NCBI RefSeq assembly: GCF_008974145.1
Contig: NZ_BJKP01000030.1
Span: 1-45,801, forward strand
Source of the DNA: Microcystis aeruginosa NIES-4325
GTDB taxonomy: Bacteria > Cyanobacteriota > Cyanobacteriia > Cyanobacteriales > Microcystaceae
Length of the DNA: 45,801 bases
Reading direction: 5' to 3'
Part shown: positions 27,164-35,338 of the stretch, in pieces
Position numbering within the stretch: position 1 is the stretch's first letter
Layout: each line of letters begins with the position of its first letter
Program-made: the position numbers and the translations under genes
Notes under the pieces: model-generated
Told to the model about the DNA's origin: nothing
What the model saw: only the letters and a program-made list of their open reading frames with translations
Database searches by the model: none

Positions 27164-27190
27164 ATCAGTTATCAGATGTGAGTTTTCAGT
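27164..27190. repeat. 27-bp dispersed repeat, copy 1
   Basis: The segment starting ATCAGTTATCAGATGTGAG and ending TTTTCAGT is identical to 33288-33314. It combines heptad-array units with a unique core. Confidence 0.85.
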
Positions 27191-27216
27191 GACTAGCGCC
27201 AGTCGTTGGTAGCTTG

Positions 27217-27267
27217 AAATCAGAAAGATTTTAATTTTTGTCCCCTTGTAAATTCTCTTTCTGATTT
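27217..27267. repeat. 12-bp perfect inverted repeat
   Basis: AAATCAGAAAGA (27217-27228) and TCTTTCTGATTT (27256-27267) are exact reverse complements separated by 27 bases. It lies in the 322-base spacer before the RlmL-like gene. A long hairpin could form, but no T tract makes it a clear terminator. I see nothing else assignable in this spacer. Confidence 0.75.
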
Positions 27268-27471
27268 GCTCAAGTCAGTTAAAATCGTCTAATGCCACAG
27301 GATTTAGTCGGTGGGAAAATTTTGCCCAATCACGGGCATAACAATCCTCTTTTGTCAAGGCAGAAATGTTTAATAATTGTGTCCCTGTGGTCATTAGTTT
27401 TATCCCGACTCTGTGGATATCTCCTCTCCCCTAGAGTCTTAACAGGTAATTGAGATGCACGGGTAGCTAAT

Positions 27472-27822
27472 CTACTGAGAAACCCAAAAAATGCGTCTTT
27501 GATTAGGATCCCGTCGGGGACTTTGTTCCCCCATGACTTGCCTCGCTTGACTGGGATCAAAACTACGACTAAATTGATCCCGCAGTTGATTAACGCGTTC
27601 CTCCTTTTCCTGGGCTGCCAAACGCACTTCTTCCAGTTTTGCCTGTTGCATCTGTTGGTAGGGTAACAAACGAGCGATCGCAAAAACCGCCGTGATCGAA
27701 AGGGTGCTATAGGCAATAATTCGCAGCCAAATCTCGATAATTTGCCATTTTTGAGATTTATTGCCGCTTTTTGGCTTTTTTTGTGGTTTTTTGTCGGTTT
27801 GGTTTCGTGTTCGTGCGGTCAT
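27472..27822 (-). CDS. Conserved membrane-anchored protein of unknown function (116 aa)
   Basis: The product has a Lys-rich cytoplasmic head (about 1-25), one membrane segment around ILRIIAYSTLSITAVFAIARLLPY (29-52), and a charged coiled-coil-prone region with QQAKLEEVRLAAQEKEERVNQLRDQF (56-83) before a basic tail. This topology resembles small cyanobacterial inner-membrane proteins of unknown role. The overlapping frame at 27330-27716 is judged a shadow. No operon partner is evident. Confidence 0.7.
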   Translation of the reverse strand: MTARTRNQTDKKPQKKPKSGNKSQKWQIIEIWLRIIAYSTLSITAVFAIARLLPYQQMQQAKLEEVRLAAQEKEERVNQLRDQFSRSFDPSQARQVMGEQSPRRDPNQRRIFWVSQ

Positions 27823-27912
27823 AGATTTATGAGTACAAGTAAAATCGGTGAGAAAGGTGGCTAATTACTTTTAAGTTACACCCAATCACTGATAACTGAT
27901 GACCGATAACCG

Positions 27913-27961
27913 AAAAAACCCCAATCGGTCTATCCTATAGCTAGGTCAGACGGGATTAGGG
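27913..27961 (-). terminator. Rho-independent terminator of psaM
   Basis: On the minus strand CCCTAATC (27961-27954) pairs with GATTGGGG (27926-27919, one G-T pair), with GTCT/AGAC extending the stem inside, followed by six T residues (27918-27913). It starts 17 bases after the psaM stop. Confidence 0.8.
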
Positions 27962-27977
27962 TTTATTGAAAGCGATT

Positions 27978-28070
27978 TTACTTATAAAGTTCCGTCGCTA
28001 GACGAAAAGCCAAAATCCCGGGGATTAAAGCAATTACCAGAGCGACTAGAACTTGAGTATCAGAAAGCAT
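27978..28070 (-). CDS. psaM: Photosystem I reaction centre subunit XII
   Basis: This 30-residue membrane peptide reads MLSDTQVLVALVIALIPGIL and ends AFRLATELYK, the well-known PsaM pattern of one transmembrane helix with a conserved C-terminal FRL(S/A)TELYK. PsaM is a small subunit of photosystem I in the thylakoid membrane and helps stabilise the trimer. GAGGAG about ten bases before the ATG and a hairpin terminator after the stop make a complete single-gene unit. The gene is easy to miss because of its length. Confidence 0.95.
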   Translation of the reverse strand: MLSDTQVLVALVIALIPGILAFRLATELYK

Positions 28071-28257
28071 TGCTGATTATCTCCTCATAAAGATATTCAT
28101 CCAATACTTTCCGACATCATCGGGGTTCTCTGCATCATTTCGTTACAAGACTTCATATCTCCCCCCTGATGACGGTTATCTCCCCTAGAAAAGAAAGTTG
28201 TAAAAGCGTTAAGCTGAAGTATTGCCATGATTACATTTATTTTTACCTGCGGCCTCA

Positions 28258-28977
28258 ATGTTAGACTCGCTCCTTGATTCATCTCTAACCCTTAGTCTAA
28301 AAACCCCGTTAATTCTGTTGGTTCTCATTGCCCTAGAAGCGGTATTATCAGCAGATAACGCCATTGCTCTCGCTTCCATAGCACAGGGATTAGGAGATCA
28401 TCAGCGTCAACGTCAGGCCTTGAATATTGGCTTAGTTTTCGCCTATATTCTCCGTATGGTCTTGATTCTTACCGCCACTTGGGTGGTTAAATACTGGCAG
28501 TTTGAACTTTTGGGAGCAGTATATTTGCTCTGGTTAGTCTTTAATTACTTTGCATCCCCTGAAGACAAGGATCACACCCATCATAGTCTCCAGTTTCACT
28601 CTCTCTGGCAAGCTATCCCCCTAATTGCCGTTACCGATTTAGCTTTTTCCCTCGATAGTGTCACCACCTCCATCGCCGTGGCCGATGATACTTGGTTGAT
28701 CCTGCTTGGTGGTACGATCGGAGTAGTTACCCTGCGCTTTATGGCGGGTTTATTTATTCGCTGGTTAGAGGAATACACCCACCTAGAAGATGCTGGTTTT
28801 GTCACCGTCGGTTTGGTGGGTTTAAGACTGCTGTTGCGGGTGATTAGTCCCGATTTTGTGCCGCCGGAATGGATTATGATTAGTTTAATTGCTATCCTCT
28901 TTGCTTGGGGTTTCTCAAAACGCAACGATCGAGAACCAATAGAGAGTGATACCATCCAATCTGATAAATTGCCATAA
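28258..28977 (+). CDS. TerC-family integral membrane protein
   Basis: The 239-residue protein has about seven membrane helices and the two hallmark acidic motifs of the family: LEAVLSADNAIALASIAQ (27-44) and TDLAFSLDSVTTSIAV. TerC relatives act in tellurite resistance, Mn2+ efflux or loading of secreted metalloproteins, and in plants in thylakoid biogenesis; the exact job here is unknown. Some bacterial homologues sit behind a yybP-ykoY manganese riboswitch, but I could not recognise that motif in the 180 bases upstream. Confidence 0.9.
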   Translation: MLDSLLDSSLTLSLKTPLILLVLIALEAVLSADNAIALASIAQGLGDHQRQRQALNIGLVFAYILRMVLILTATWVVKYWQFELLGAVYLLWLVFNYFASPEDKDHTHHSLQFHSLWQAIPLIAVTDLAFSLDSVTTSIAVADDTWLILLGGTIGVVTLRFMAGLFIRWLEEYTHLEDAGFVTVGLVGLRLLLRVISPDFVPPEWIMISLIAILFAWGFSKRNDREPIESDTIQSDKLP

Positions 28978-29091
28978 AATAATCATCAGGAGTCAGGAGA
29001 TTATTTTTATTTATTCTCCCCACTTCCCCACTCCCTACTTCTCAACCCCTCACTAATTACCGACCACTGAAAAGAGAATCCCTAGAAGATC

Positions 29092-29574
29092 ATGTCATCT
29101 TTACCGACTCCATCTGCTGAGACCTTAGAAAATTCTACTCGATCGCCCTCTTGGAAAATTAAACTCCTCTACGATGGAGAATGTCCCCTCTGCTTGCGGG
29201 AGGTTAATTTTCTGCAAAAACAGGATGCTGGGAGAGGATTAGTTGTTTTTGTCGATATTGCCGCCGAAAACTATAATCCGGAGGAAAATGGCGGTATTCC
29301 CTTCGCGGCAGCCATGGGACGAATCCACGCCGTACTAGCTGATGGTACTATCATCCAAAATGTGGAAGTGTTTCGCCAAGTCTATGATATTTTGGGCATT
29401 GGTTGGATTTATGCCGCTACCAAATGGCCGATTATCGGGTTTCTAGTGGATATTATCTATGAAATTTGGGCTTCTTGGCGATTAACCTTAACCAGAAGAC
29501 CGAATTTAAAAACAATCTTAGCAGAACGTCAAAAAAGGCAGCAATGCAACTTATCAAATCGTTGTTCTGGGTGA
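29092..29574 (+). CDS. DCC1-like thiol-disulfide oxidoreductase family protein (DUF393)
   Basis: The 160-residue product has the family signature in IKLLYDGECPLCLREVNFL, with the CxxC pair in a thioredoxin-like context. This is followed by GRIHAVLADGTIIQNVEVFRQVY and a hydrophobic WIYAATKWPIIGFLVDIIYEIWA stretch before a basic tail. DUF393 proteins are presumed redox proteins; partners are unknown. It lies 114 bases after the TerC gene on the same strand with a repeat-rich spacer, so cotranscription is uncertain. Confidence 0.9.
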   Translation: MSSLPTPSAETLENSTRSPSWKIKLLYDGECPLCLREVNFLQKQDAGRGLVVFVDIAAENYNPEENGGIPFAAAMGRIHAVLADGTIIQNVEVFRQVYDILGIGWIYAATKWPIIGFLVDIIYEIWASWRLTLTRRPNLKTILAERQKRQQCNLSNRCSG

Positions 29575-29640
29575 GTTAAAATCTCCTAAAAAATAGGGAT
29601 TTAAATACTCCCTAGTAGGGTTCTTCTGTTGCTGATCTAA

Positions 29641-30885
29641 CTAAATCAACGCTTCAAAATAATCGCGAATTTGATGACCTCGCCCGGATTGACGCAATTT
29701 TTGCAATGCTTTCAACTCAATTTGTCGTACCCTTTCCCGGGATAATTCCAAAGTACGACCGATATCGGCTAAAGAATGGGATTTACCATCGAGAAAACCA
29801 TAGCGCAATTCAATCACTTCTCGTTCACGAGCGGTTAAATCTGCCAATAATTCTCTGATATCTCTTTGCAAAGATTCATAGACAAGATGATTTTCTGAAG
29901 ACAGGGCTTCGGTTTCCAAAAGGTCTAATAATTCCGTATCTTTTTCCTTACCTACTTTTATTTCTAAGGAAACCGAACGCGGCACTTTCATCAACAATTC
30001 CCGCACTGCTTCAGGAGTCAGAGCTAACTCTTGGGCAATTTCCTCGACCGAAGCAGTGCGACCGCGCATTTGCGAGATTTTCGTTTGTGCCTTCTTAATT
30101 CTGTTCAGTTTTTCGGTAATATGAACCGGTAAGCGAATAATCCGGCTTTGAGTTGCGATCGCTCTGGTAATTCCTTGACGGATCCACCAGTAGGCATAGG
30201 TACTAAAACGATAGCCTTTGGTGGGATCAAATTTCTCGACGGCGCGTTCTAAACCCAGAGTTCCCTCTTGAATCAAATCTAATAATTCTAAACCGCGATT
30301 CTGATATTTTTTGGCCACCGACACCACTAGACGTAAATTCGCCTTAATCATCTGTTCTTTGGCACAGGTACCAAGGGTAATAATTTCTTCTAATTCCCCC
30401 ACTTCTAAGCCCGCTAGGTGCGCCCAACGCTGTTTTCCTATTTTTAAAGCATTTTTTAACTCAGACACGCTGATTTTGGCGGTTTTTGCCCAACGTTCTA
30501 GGGAGGGACGATGGACTAATTGAGCGGTTAGCCGATCGCGAATCTCAATTAACTTGACAAATTGCTGTACTTGTGCATCACCTTGTTTAACAGCAGTGGC
30601 ACATAATTCCAGTAAAGACAGATGACGCTGCACCTGTTGCGCTTGTTCAACTTCCTCATCCCGTTTGAGTAGAGGCACTCTGCCAATGTCTTTTAGGTAT
30701 AAACGTACTAAATCAGTGGTTGTCCCTTTGTTGTAGCTTTTTTCAGGACTAGATACTAAATCATCTTCTAAATCACTGCCGAGAAAATCTTCATCTCGGT
30801 CGATCGAGTTTTCCTTCAGTTTTAGGGCAGAAAAAGAGGGAGAGATAAATTCAGTTTCGAGCATCGAGGGGTTAATTGCAGACAT
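29641..30885 (-). CDS. RNA polymerase sigma factor, group 2 sigma-70 (SigC-like)
   Basis: The 414-residue protein carries region 1.2 (TTDLVRLYLKDIGRVPLLKRDEEVE), region 2 (KANLRLVVSVAKKYQNRGLELLDLIQEGTLGLERAVEKFDPTKG, then RFSTYAYWWIRQGITRAI), region 3 (HITEKLNRIKKAQ) and region 4.2 (HSLADIGRTLELSRERVRQIE). An insertion between 1.2 and 2 (about 100-165) and the total length resemble cyanobacterial SigC more than SigA or the shorter SigB, SigD and SigE. Group 2 factors are non-essential and act in stress, nitrogen or stationary-phase responses. The subgroup is a judgement by eye; a primary sigma is less likely. Confidence 0.92.
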   Translation of the reverse strand: MSAINPSMLETEFISPSFSALKLKENSIDRDEDFLGSDLEDDLVSSPEKSYNKGTTTDLVRLYLKDIGRVPLLKRDEEVEQAQQVQRHLSLLELCATAVKQGDAQVQQFVKLIEIRDRLTAQLVHRPSLERWAKTAKISVSELKNALKIGKQRWAHLAGLEVGELEEIITLGTCAKEQMIKANLRLVVSVAKKYQNRGLELLDLIQEGTLGLERAVEKFDPTKGYRFSTYAYWWIRQGITRAIATQSRIIRLPVHITEKLNRIKKAQTKISQMRGRTASVEEIAQELALTPEAVRELLMKVPRSVSLEIKVGKEKDTELLDLLETEALSSENHLVYESLQRDIRELLADLTAREREVIELRYGFLDGKSHSLADIGRTLELSRERVRQIELKALQKLRQSGRGHQIRDYFEALI

Positions 30886-31117
30886 GGTGGCTTCTCTAGG
30901 GGTGACTGTGATAGGAATTAGAAACTTCTAAATCGTTCACCGTAGTCATAGATTTCCCAATTAAGCGAGAAAATGATACAGTCGGAAAAATTTTTTTCTC
31001 AAAAGTATTTATCTTTAAACCTAGAAGTTACACCAAGTCTGGGGTTTACCTTCTTAGTCCAACTTCTCGAATTAATGATTGATTTAGAAGTAATTTCCCC
31101 TACACCCCTATTTCCAT

Positions 31118-32179
31118 CTATTCCTGATTTTCCAGATAATTACTGATCTGTTCTAGTTTAGCCAGGGCTTTTCCCGACTGTAAAGATTTTTGTGCTTGTT
31201 GGAACCCGGTGGGGATATCTGGTGCAATTCCACAGCGCCAAAGATAAAAACCACCGTTAAAAATTGCCGCATCGGTTAATTCATTATTTTCTCCAGCTAA
31301 TAAACCCTTTAATTTATTGGTGAGCATTTCTAAAGATTCGAGGGGATAATCCGACGGACAAAAGCTATAATCGCGAGGATTTAAGAAAAATCGCTGAAAG
31401 GAAGGGGGATCGGTGGGATTTCCCAGACCAATAATCGCTGTCCGATTACAGGCTAAATCACAACTGCCCTCTAATCCTTTCACAGTCGTGAAATGAGAAA
31501 TATTTCTCAGGGCAAAAGTTTCGCAAAAACGATCTTCGGTGGGGGGATGAACAAAACCCGATATTTGATGAATATTACCGACAAAAGGCGACCACATTAA
31601 CTCTACCGTGGCCATAGGCGGACGTTTACCGATTTGCTCCCGATAGGTGGTGAAATTATGTACTAGGGGAAAATGGGACGGAATGTAGAAAAAAGTCAAT
31701 CCTGTGGTGATTAAACAGTCTTTCACTGCTGCTAAGGATAGTTGACTAAAATCTGCTCCTAATTGCTGCCAGATTTCCCTGAGGGAAATACCGTATTTAG
31801 TCGGCATTCGATCGCCACCGTGCAGGACTACGGGAATCCCCGCCGCCGCTAGGATTAAAGTAGTGATCGGAGTAACCGGGGCAGTGCGAGAGCGTCCATC
31901 GTAGGGATTACCAAAAATAGCGATCGGATGCTGAAAAGAGGCTGATTCTAGGGTTATTTGCGGGCCAAGCTCGGCGTAGGCATCAAGCATTCCCGCTAAC
32001 TCATCGCTGGTGGGGCGTTTAATGCGATGGGCAATCATAAAAGCACCGATTTGGGCTGGAGTCGCCTCTTGGGTTAACATCATCTTGGTGGCCATCGCCG
32101 CTTCAGAACGGGTTAGATTTTTGCCCGTATGGGTGCCACTACCGATCGCTTTTAATAATTCTCGAAAAGTATCGCTCAT
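31118..32179 (-). CDS. TrpD2-like (anthranilate phosphoribosyltransferase family) protein
   Basis: The 353-residue product has the TrpD fold: an N-terminal helical part (LTRSEAAMATKMMLTQEATPAQIGAFMIAHRIK) and an alpha/beta domain. The motifs that bind PRPP and anthranilate in true TrpD are changed: GTGGDG is replaced by FGNPYDGRSRTAPV, and KHGNR by LHGGDRMPTKYG. This is the TrpD2/YbiB-like branch, not expected to make phosphoribosyl anthranilate; E. coli YbiB binds nucleic acid. The ATG at 32179 is preferred to the upstream extension to 32263, which would overlap ntcB. It lies 67 bases downstream of ntcB on the same strand and may be cotranscribed. Confidence 0.82.
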   Translation of the reverse strand: MSDTFRELLKAIGSGTHTGKNLTRSEAAMATKMMLTQEATPAQIGAFMIAHRIKRPTSDELAGMLDAYAELGPQITLESASFQHPIAIFGNPYDGRSRTAPVTPITTLILAAAGIPVVLHGGDRMPTKYGISLREIWQQLGADFSQLSLAAVKDCLITTGLTFFYIPSHFPLVHNFTTYREQIGKRPPMATVELMWSPFVGNIHQISGFVHPPTEDRFCETFALRNISHFTTVKGLEGSCDLACNRTAIIGLGNPTDPPSFQRFFLNPRDYSFCPSDYPLESLEMLTNKLKGLLAGENNELTDAAIFNGGFYLWRCGIAPDIPTGFQQAQKSLQSGKALAKLEQISNYLENQE

Positions 32180-32246
32180 CTCAAGGAAGAAAATAAAGAG
32201 TAAATAGGATTGATTGGGATTTTTAAGGCTGGACAGGGGGATTTTC

Positions 32247-33194
32247 TCAGCTTTTAACCACACTTTGCTTCATTTGCCGCACTAATTGACAAAAATGAGC
32301 GATCGGTGGTATCTGTAGGCGATCGCTAGTGGTGACGAGGACTACCTGACGGGTGAGACGATGACTAAATTTACCATTATTAAGATGGGGATTTTCGCCA
32401 CTAGGGGAAGCAAGAGGACGAATGGCGAGGGTAGCATCGCTACGAGCTTCCATCAGGGCAGATTGGGGCAGAAGAGCGATAATATTACCCTGACGCACCA
32501 CACCGCGAAAAGCATCGAGGGTGTTTAATTCCATAACAGTTTTCAGGTGGGCATCCTGACGGGAAAACCATTCTTGTACTAATCTTTGCATTCCGTAGCC
32601 ATCTTTGAAAACCACTTGCGGATAGGGGATTAATTCCGACCATGGCACTTCTTTGTATTGGGCGAGGGGATGATTTGCGGCCATGAGAATTTCGATCGCT
32701 TCTTGGTATAATACCTCGACCACCATCTCCGGACTAGAGGTGAGAAAACGATTATTCATTACCAACGCCACATCTACTAAACCATCCCGCAGCACTTTTA
32801 AAGCGCGATCACTGCCTAGTGCTGTCACTCTTAACTGCACTTCTGGGTATTCAGCGCAAAATTTCGGCAAAATCGGCGGTAAATAATGGGCGCACACAGA
32901 ATGAATCGCCGCCACACACAATTCTGGCTGTTTTCCTGCTTGTAGGTCAGTGATTTCCTCGTGAACATTCGTCCATTCTTGACAAATTCGTTTCGCCCGG
33001 GGCAGTAATTTCTCCCCAGCAATGGTTAACTTCGCTTGGGCGGTGCGATGGAAAAGAGGTAGTCCCAAATCGGTTTCTAGGGATTGAATCTGGCGGCTGA
33101 TAGTCGATTGGGTGACTCCACACTGGCGCGCGGCTTGACCGAAATTGCCCGTATCGGCTACGGCTAAAAAGGCTTGCAACTGCTCGATCCGCAT
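32247..33194 (-). CDS. ntcB: LysR-family nitrogen assimilation regulator NtcB
   Basis: The 315-residue protein has a LysR winged helix (MRIEQLQAFLAVADTGNFGQ, CGVTQSTISRQIQSLE) and an effector domain with KQPELCVAAIHSVCAHYLPP, LGSDRALKVLRDGLVDVALVMNNRFLT and NTLDAFRGVVRQGNIIALLP. This pattern matches cyanobacterial NtcB, which activates nitrate and nitrite assimilation genes when nitrite is present. Support comes from its promoter: a perfect NtcA site with correctly spaced -10 box lies upstream, and ntcB is known to be under NtcA control in other cyanobacteria. No nitrate transport or reduction genes are in this window. Confidence 0.88.
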   Translation of the reverse strand: MRIEQLQAFLAVADTGNFGQAARQCGVTQSTISRQIQSLETDLGLPLFHRTAQAKLTIAGEKLLPRAKRICQEWTNVHEEITDLQAGKQPELCVAAIHSVCAHYLPPILPKFCAEYPEVQLRVTALGSDRALKVLRDGLVDVALVMNNRFLTSSPEMVVEVLYQEAIEILMAANHPLAQYKEVPWSELIPYPQVVFKDGYGMQRLVQEWFSRQDAHLKTVMELNTLDAFRGVVRQGNIIALLPQSALMEARSDATLAIRPLASPSGENPHLNNGKFSHRLTRQVVLVTTSDRLQIPPIAHFCQLVRQMKQSVVKS

Positions 33195-33232
33195 TCTTTC
33201 TCGTTTTAATTACATTCCCTCATGACTTTATG

Positions 33233-33274
33233 ACAATAACGAATTTTATTCTGACTTTTGGTAGAAATTGCTAC
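33233..33274 (-). promoter_or_regulatory. NtcA-activated promoter of ntcB
   Basis: On the minus strand GTAGCAATTTCTAC (33274-33261) fits the NtcA consensus GTAN8TAC exactly. After 22 bases comes TATTGT (33238-33233), fitting the TAN3T -10 box at the canonical class II spacing. The ntcB start is about 38 bases further on. Confidence 0.85.
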
Positions 33275-33287
33275 CGTTTTCTCAATT

Positions 33288-33314
33288 ATCAGTTATCAGA
33301 TGTGAGTTTTCAGT
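33288..33314. repeat. 27-bp dispersed repeat, copy 2
   Basis: Identical to 27164-27190. It is followed by degenerate ACTGATTACTGTTTACT heptad-like words up to 33350. Confidence 0.85.
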
Positions 33315-33355
33315 TCACTGATTACTGTTTACTATTGACTGTTCACTGAAAAAAA

Positions 33356-34603
33356 CTAGCCCTGCACCACCTGTTTAAGGGTGGTAAAGGTTTCTAGGTT
33401 GATTAACCCCCGGCGTTGGCCTTTTTGGTTGGAAATGCCCAAAAATACCGATTCTCCCTGTTTGGGATTGCGATCAAATCGGGGTGAGGAATTGATATAA
33501 ACTAAAGCACTATCGGACTCCATGGCGAATTGACGACTTTCTCGATAGGATTCGGTGACAATACAATCGGCATGACCGCTACTATACTTATTAATCCAAG
33601 CGATCGCATCAGTGAGGGTATCCACTAACCGAAAGGCCAGAGTTTTTTCTAAATAGGGTCTTTGCCAATCATTATCGGTAGCAATGGTTAAATGTTCCGG
33701 AAAATCCGCCGCTAATCGGGTATCTCCCCGCAATTTAAAGCCCTTTTCCTGCAAACTTTTAAACAAACGGCTTAAAGTTGAAGAATTCTGATGGGGACTA
33801 ATTAAAACTTTTTCGATCGCGTTAACCGGATCTGGTATGCTGCCATGACTATCGATAATTACCTGACGAGCTAACTCCAAATCCCCACTAGGAGACCAAT
33901 ACAAATAACAGTTTCCCATGGCCGCGCGCAAAACGGGAACCGTAGCCAATTGACTCACCCGACCGATTAAACTAGGGCGACCGTAGGGAATAATCAAATT
34001 AACATAATTTTCTTGGGTCAGCAACTCCTCTAGGGAGGGACTAGAATCACAGGGTAAACCACTCACACAATCCACGGGTAAACCCACATCTTCCAATGCT
34101 TCTTGGATAATTTCCGTAATCACCCCATCGGAATGACTAGAGGCATTGGAACCGCGAATAATCAAACTATTGCCACTTTTTAGGGAAAATCCTGCCGCTA
34201 CGATCGCTAATTCGGGAAAACCTTCATAGACGAAGGCAATCACTCCTAAGGGCATCCTTTGGCAATAGGTTTGGGAAGGATTAAGTTGATAGGCTGCGTT
34301 AATTACCTGTTGCAGCGGATCCGATGCTTCCGCTAGTTGTTGTAATACCTCCACTGTTGTCTCTAAACGTTCGGGAGTTAACCGTAACCAGCGAATCATT
34401 TGTTCTGAGACGGCCATCTCTCGACTGACTTCTAAATCGAGGGTATTGGCTTCTAAAATGCGATCAAAGCCCGTTTTAATGCCCTTAGCGATCGCAATTA
34501 CTCCGCGATTTCTTTCGTTGCCATTAAATTGACCTAGAGCCAGAAAAGCATTGTATGCTTGCTTAAAGATCGTCAGGGGGGGGGTGGAGGAACTTTCGAT
34601 CAT
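33356..34603 (-). CDS. Glutamate-5-semialdehyde dehydrogenase-like protein (divergent ProA paralogue)
   Basis: The 415-residue protein follows the ProA (gamma-glutamyl phosphate reductase) layout: QRMPLGVIAFVYEGFPELA, LKSGNSLIIRGSNAS, the catalytic cysteine in AAMGNCYLYWSP, PDPVNAIEKVLI, and SSGHADCIVTE to ALVYINSSPRFDR near the end. ProA makes glutamate semialdehyde for proline synthesis. Several normally strict positions differ: YESRPN is YEGFPE, and QRPGVCNA is IPDPVNA. The protein may be a second, specialised copy, as some cyanobacteria encode two ProA-like proteins. Symbol withheld for that reason. Confidence 0.85.
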   Translation of the reverse strand: MIESSSTPPLTIFKQAYNAFLALGQFNGNERNRGVIAIAKGIKTGFDRILEANTLDLEVSREMAVSEQMIRWLRLTPERLETTVEVLQQLAEASDPLQQVINAAYQLNPSQTYCQRMPLGVIAFVYEGFPELAIVAAGFSLKSGNSLIIRGSNASSHSDGVITEIIQEALEDVGLPVDCVSGLPCDSSPSLEELLTQENYVNLIIPYGRPSLIGRVSQLATVPVLRAAMGNCYLYWSPSGDLELARQVIIDSHGSIPDPVNAIEKVLISPHQNSSTLSRLFKSLQEKGFKLRGDTRLAADFPEHLTIATDNDWQRPYLEKTLAFRLVDTLTDAIAWINKYSSGHADCIVTESYRESRQFAMESDSALVYINSSPRFDRNPKQGESVFLGISNQKGQRRGLINLETFTTLKQVVQG

Positions 34604-34613
34604 AGATTCTTGT

Positions 34614-35021
34614 CTAGCGTCGATAGGCTAACCAGAAGATGAATGCGGGCAAAATAACTAATAGCATAACTAGAATTGCCCCAAAAATCACGCTTACCCC
34701 CGGCGGTGATTTTAAAATTAAGGGTAGCCAGACGATCGATAGTAACAGAATTATCCCCATCATCAGGGGTAATACCTCTTGTCCCAGGCGCTGATTGGTA
34801 CTCACCCAACGAAATCCCGTCCAGCGCCAAGTGCGTTTATAGGGGTACTGGGGGGCTAATTGTTCGATAATTTGGCCGTTTTCCTGGACAACAAATATCT
34901 GTTGACAGCGATCGCATCCAAAGGCATCGGTCAATAAAATCGGGCATAATGTCCCTTTCCGACGACAGGGACAGGGATAGTCTTGGTGTTGGTCGATTTT
35001 GGTATGTTTATGCGGTCGCAC
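34614..35021 (-). CDS. Conserved cyanobacterial zinc-ribbon membrane protein, unknown function
   Basis: The 135-residue product has an N-terminal cysteine cluster, CPCRRKG...C...CDRCQQIFVV (about 17-45), suited to bind one zinc, then YPYKRTWRWTGFRW and two membrane helices (about 83-128). The GTG at 35021 is the only plausible start. It ends 10 bases before the ProA-like start on the same strand, so they may be coexpressed. I recall similar proteins across cyanobacteria but no function. Confidence 0.75.
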   Translation of the reverse strand: MRPHKHTKIDQHQDYPCPCRRKGTLCPILLTDAFGCDRCQQIFVVQENGQIIEQLAPQYPYKRTWRWTGFRWVSTNQRLGQEVLPLMMGIILLLSIVWLPLILKSPPGVSVIFGAILVMLLVILPAFIFWLAYRR

Positions 35022-35197
35022 AAGCTAATTTTTTGTTTATCAACGGTTGTTTTTAGTCGCTCGTGGGGGGGAATAGCTCAGGGATTCAATGGTTGCCCAA
35101 AATCCTGAAACCTGTTTCTCACGGGTAATTCCCATCTTAAGGGATACCTCTAAATTATTCATCCCAATTTTAAGGTCTATTTCAAGATTTTTTTAAG

Positions 35198-35268
35198 CGG
35201 GCAACGCGATTCGAACGCGCGACATTCACCTTGGCAAGGTGACGCTCTACCACTGAGCTATGCCCGCA
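35198..35268 (-). tRNA. tRNA-Gly(GCC)
   Basis: On the minus strand the 71-base cloverleaf begins GCGGGCATAGCTCAGTGGTA, has the anticodon stem-loop CACCTTGCCAAGGTG with anticodon GCC, the T loop GTTCGAATC, and ends GTTGCCCGC. The acceptor stem GCGGGCA/TGCCCGC pairs fully. The CCA end is not encoded, as usual in cyanobacteria. Confidence 0.98.
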
Positions 35269-35338
35269 AGCCTTTTTTTTACACTTCCCTAACTATGCCA
35301 AATCTCAGAGCATTTGTCAAGTGGTTTGGAGCATTTTT

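Noticed and set aside
27330-27716. 128-codon minus-strand frame overlapping the 116-aa membrane protein gene
   Set aside because: The other frame has a clear membrane segment, coiled coil and normal codon use; this one is Arg/Cys/Asn-rich without features.
28085-28257. Possible yybP-ykoY manganese riboswitch before the TerC gene
   Set aside because: The region precedes the right kind of gene, but I could not find the conserved paired loops of that riboswitch; covariance search would be decisive.
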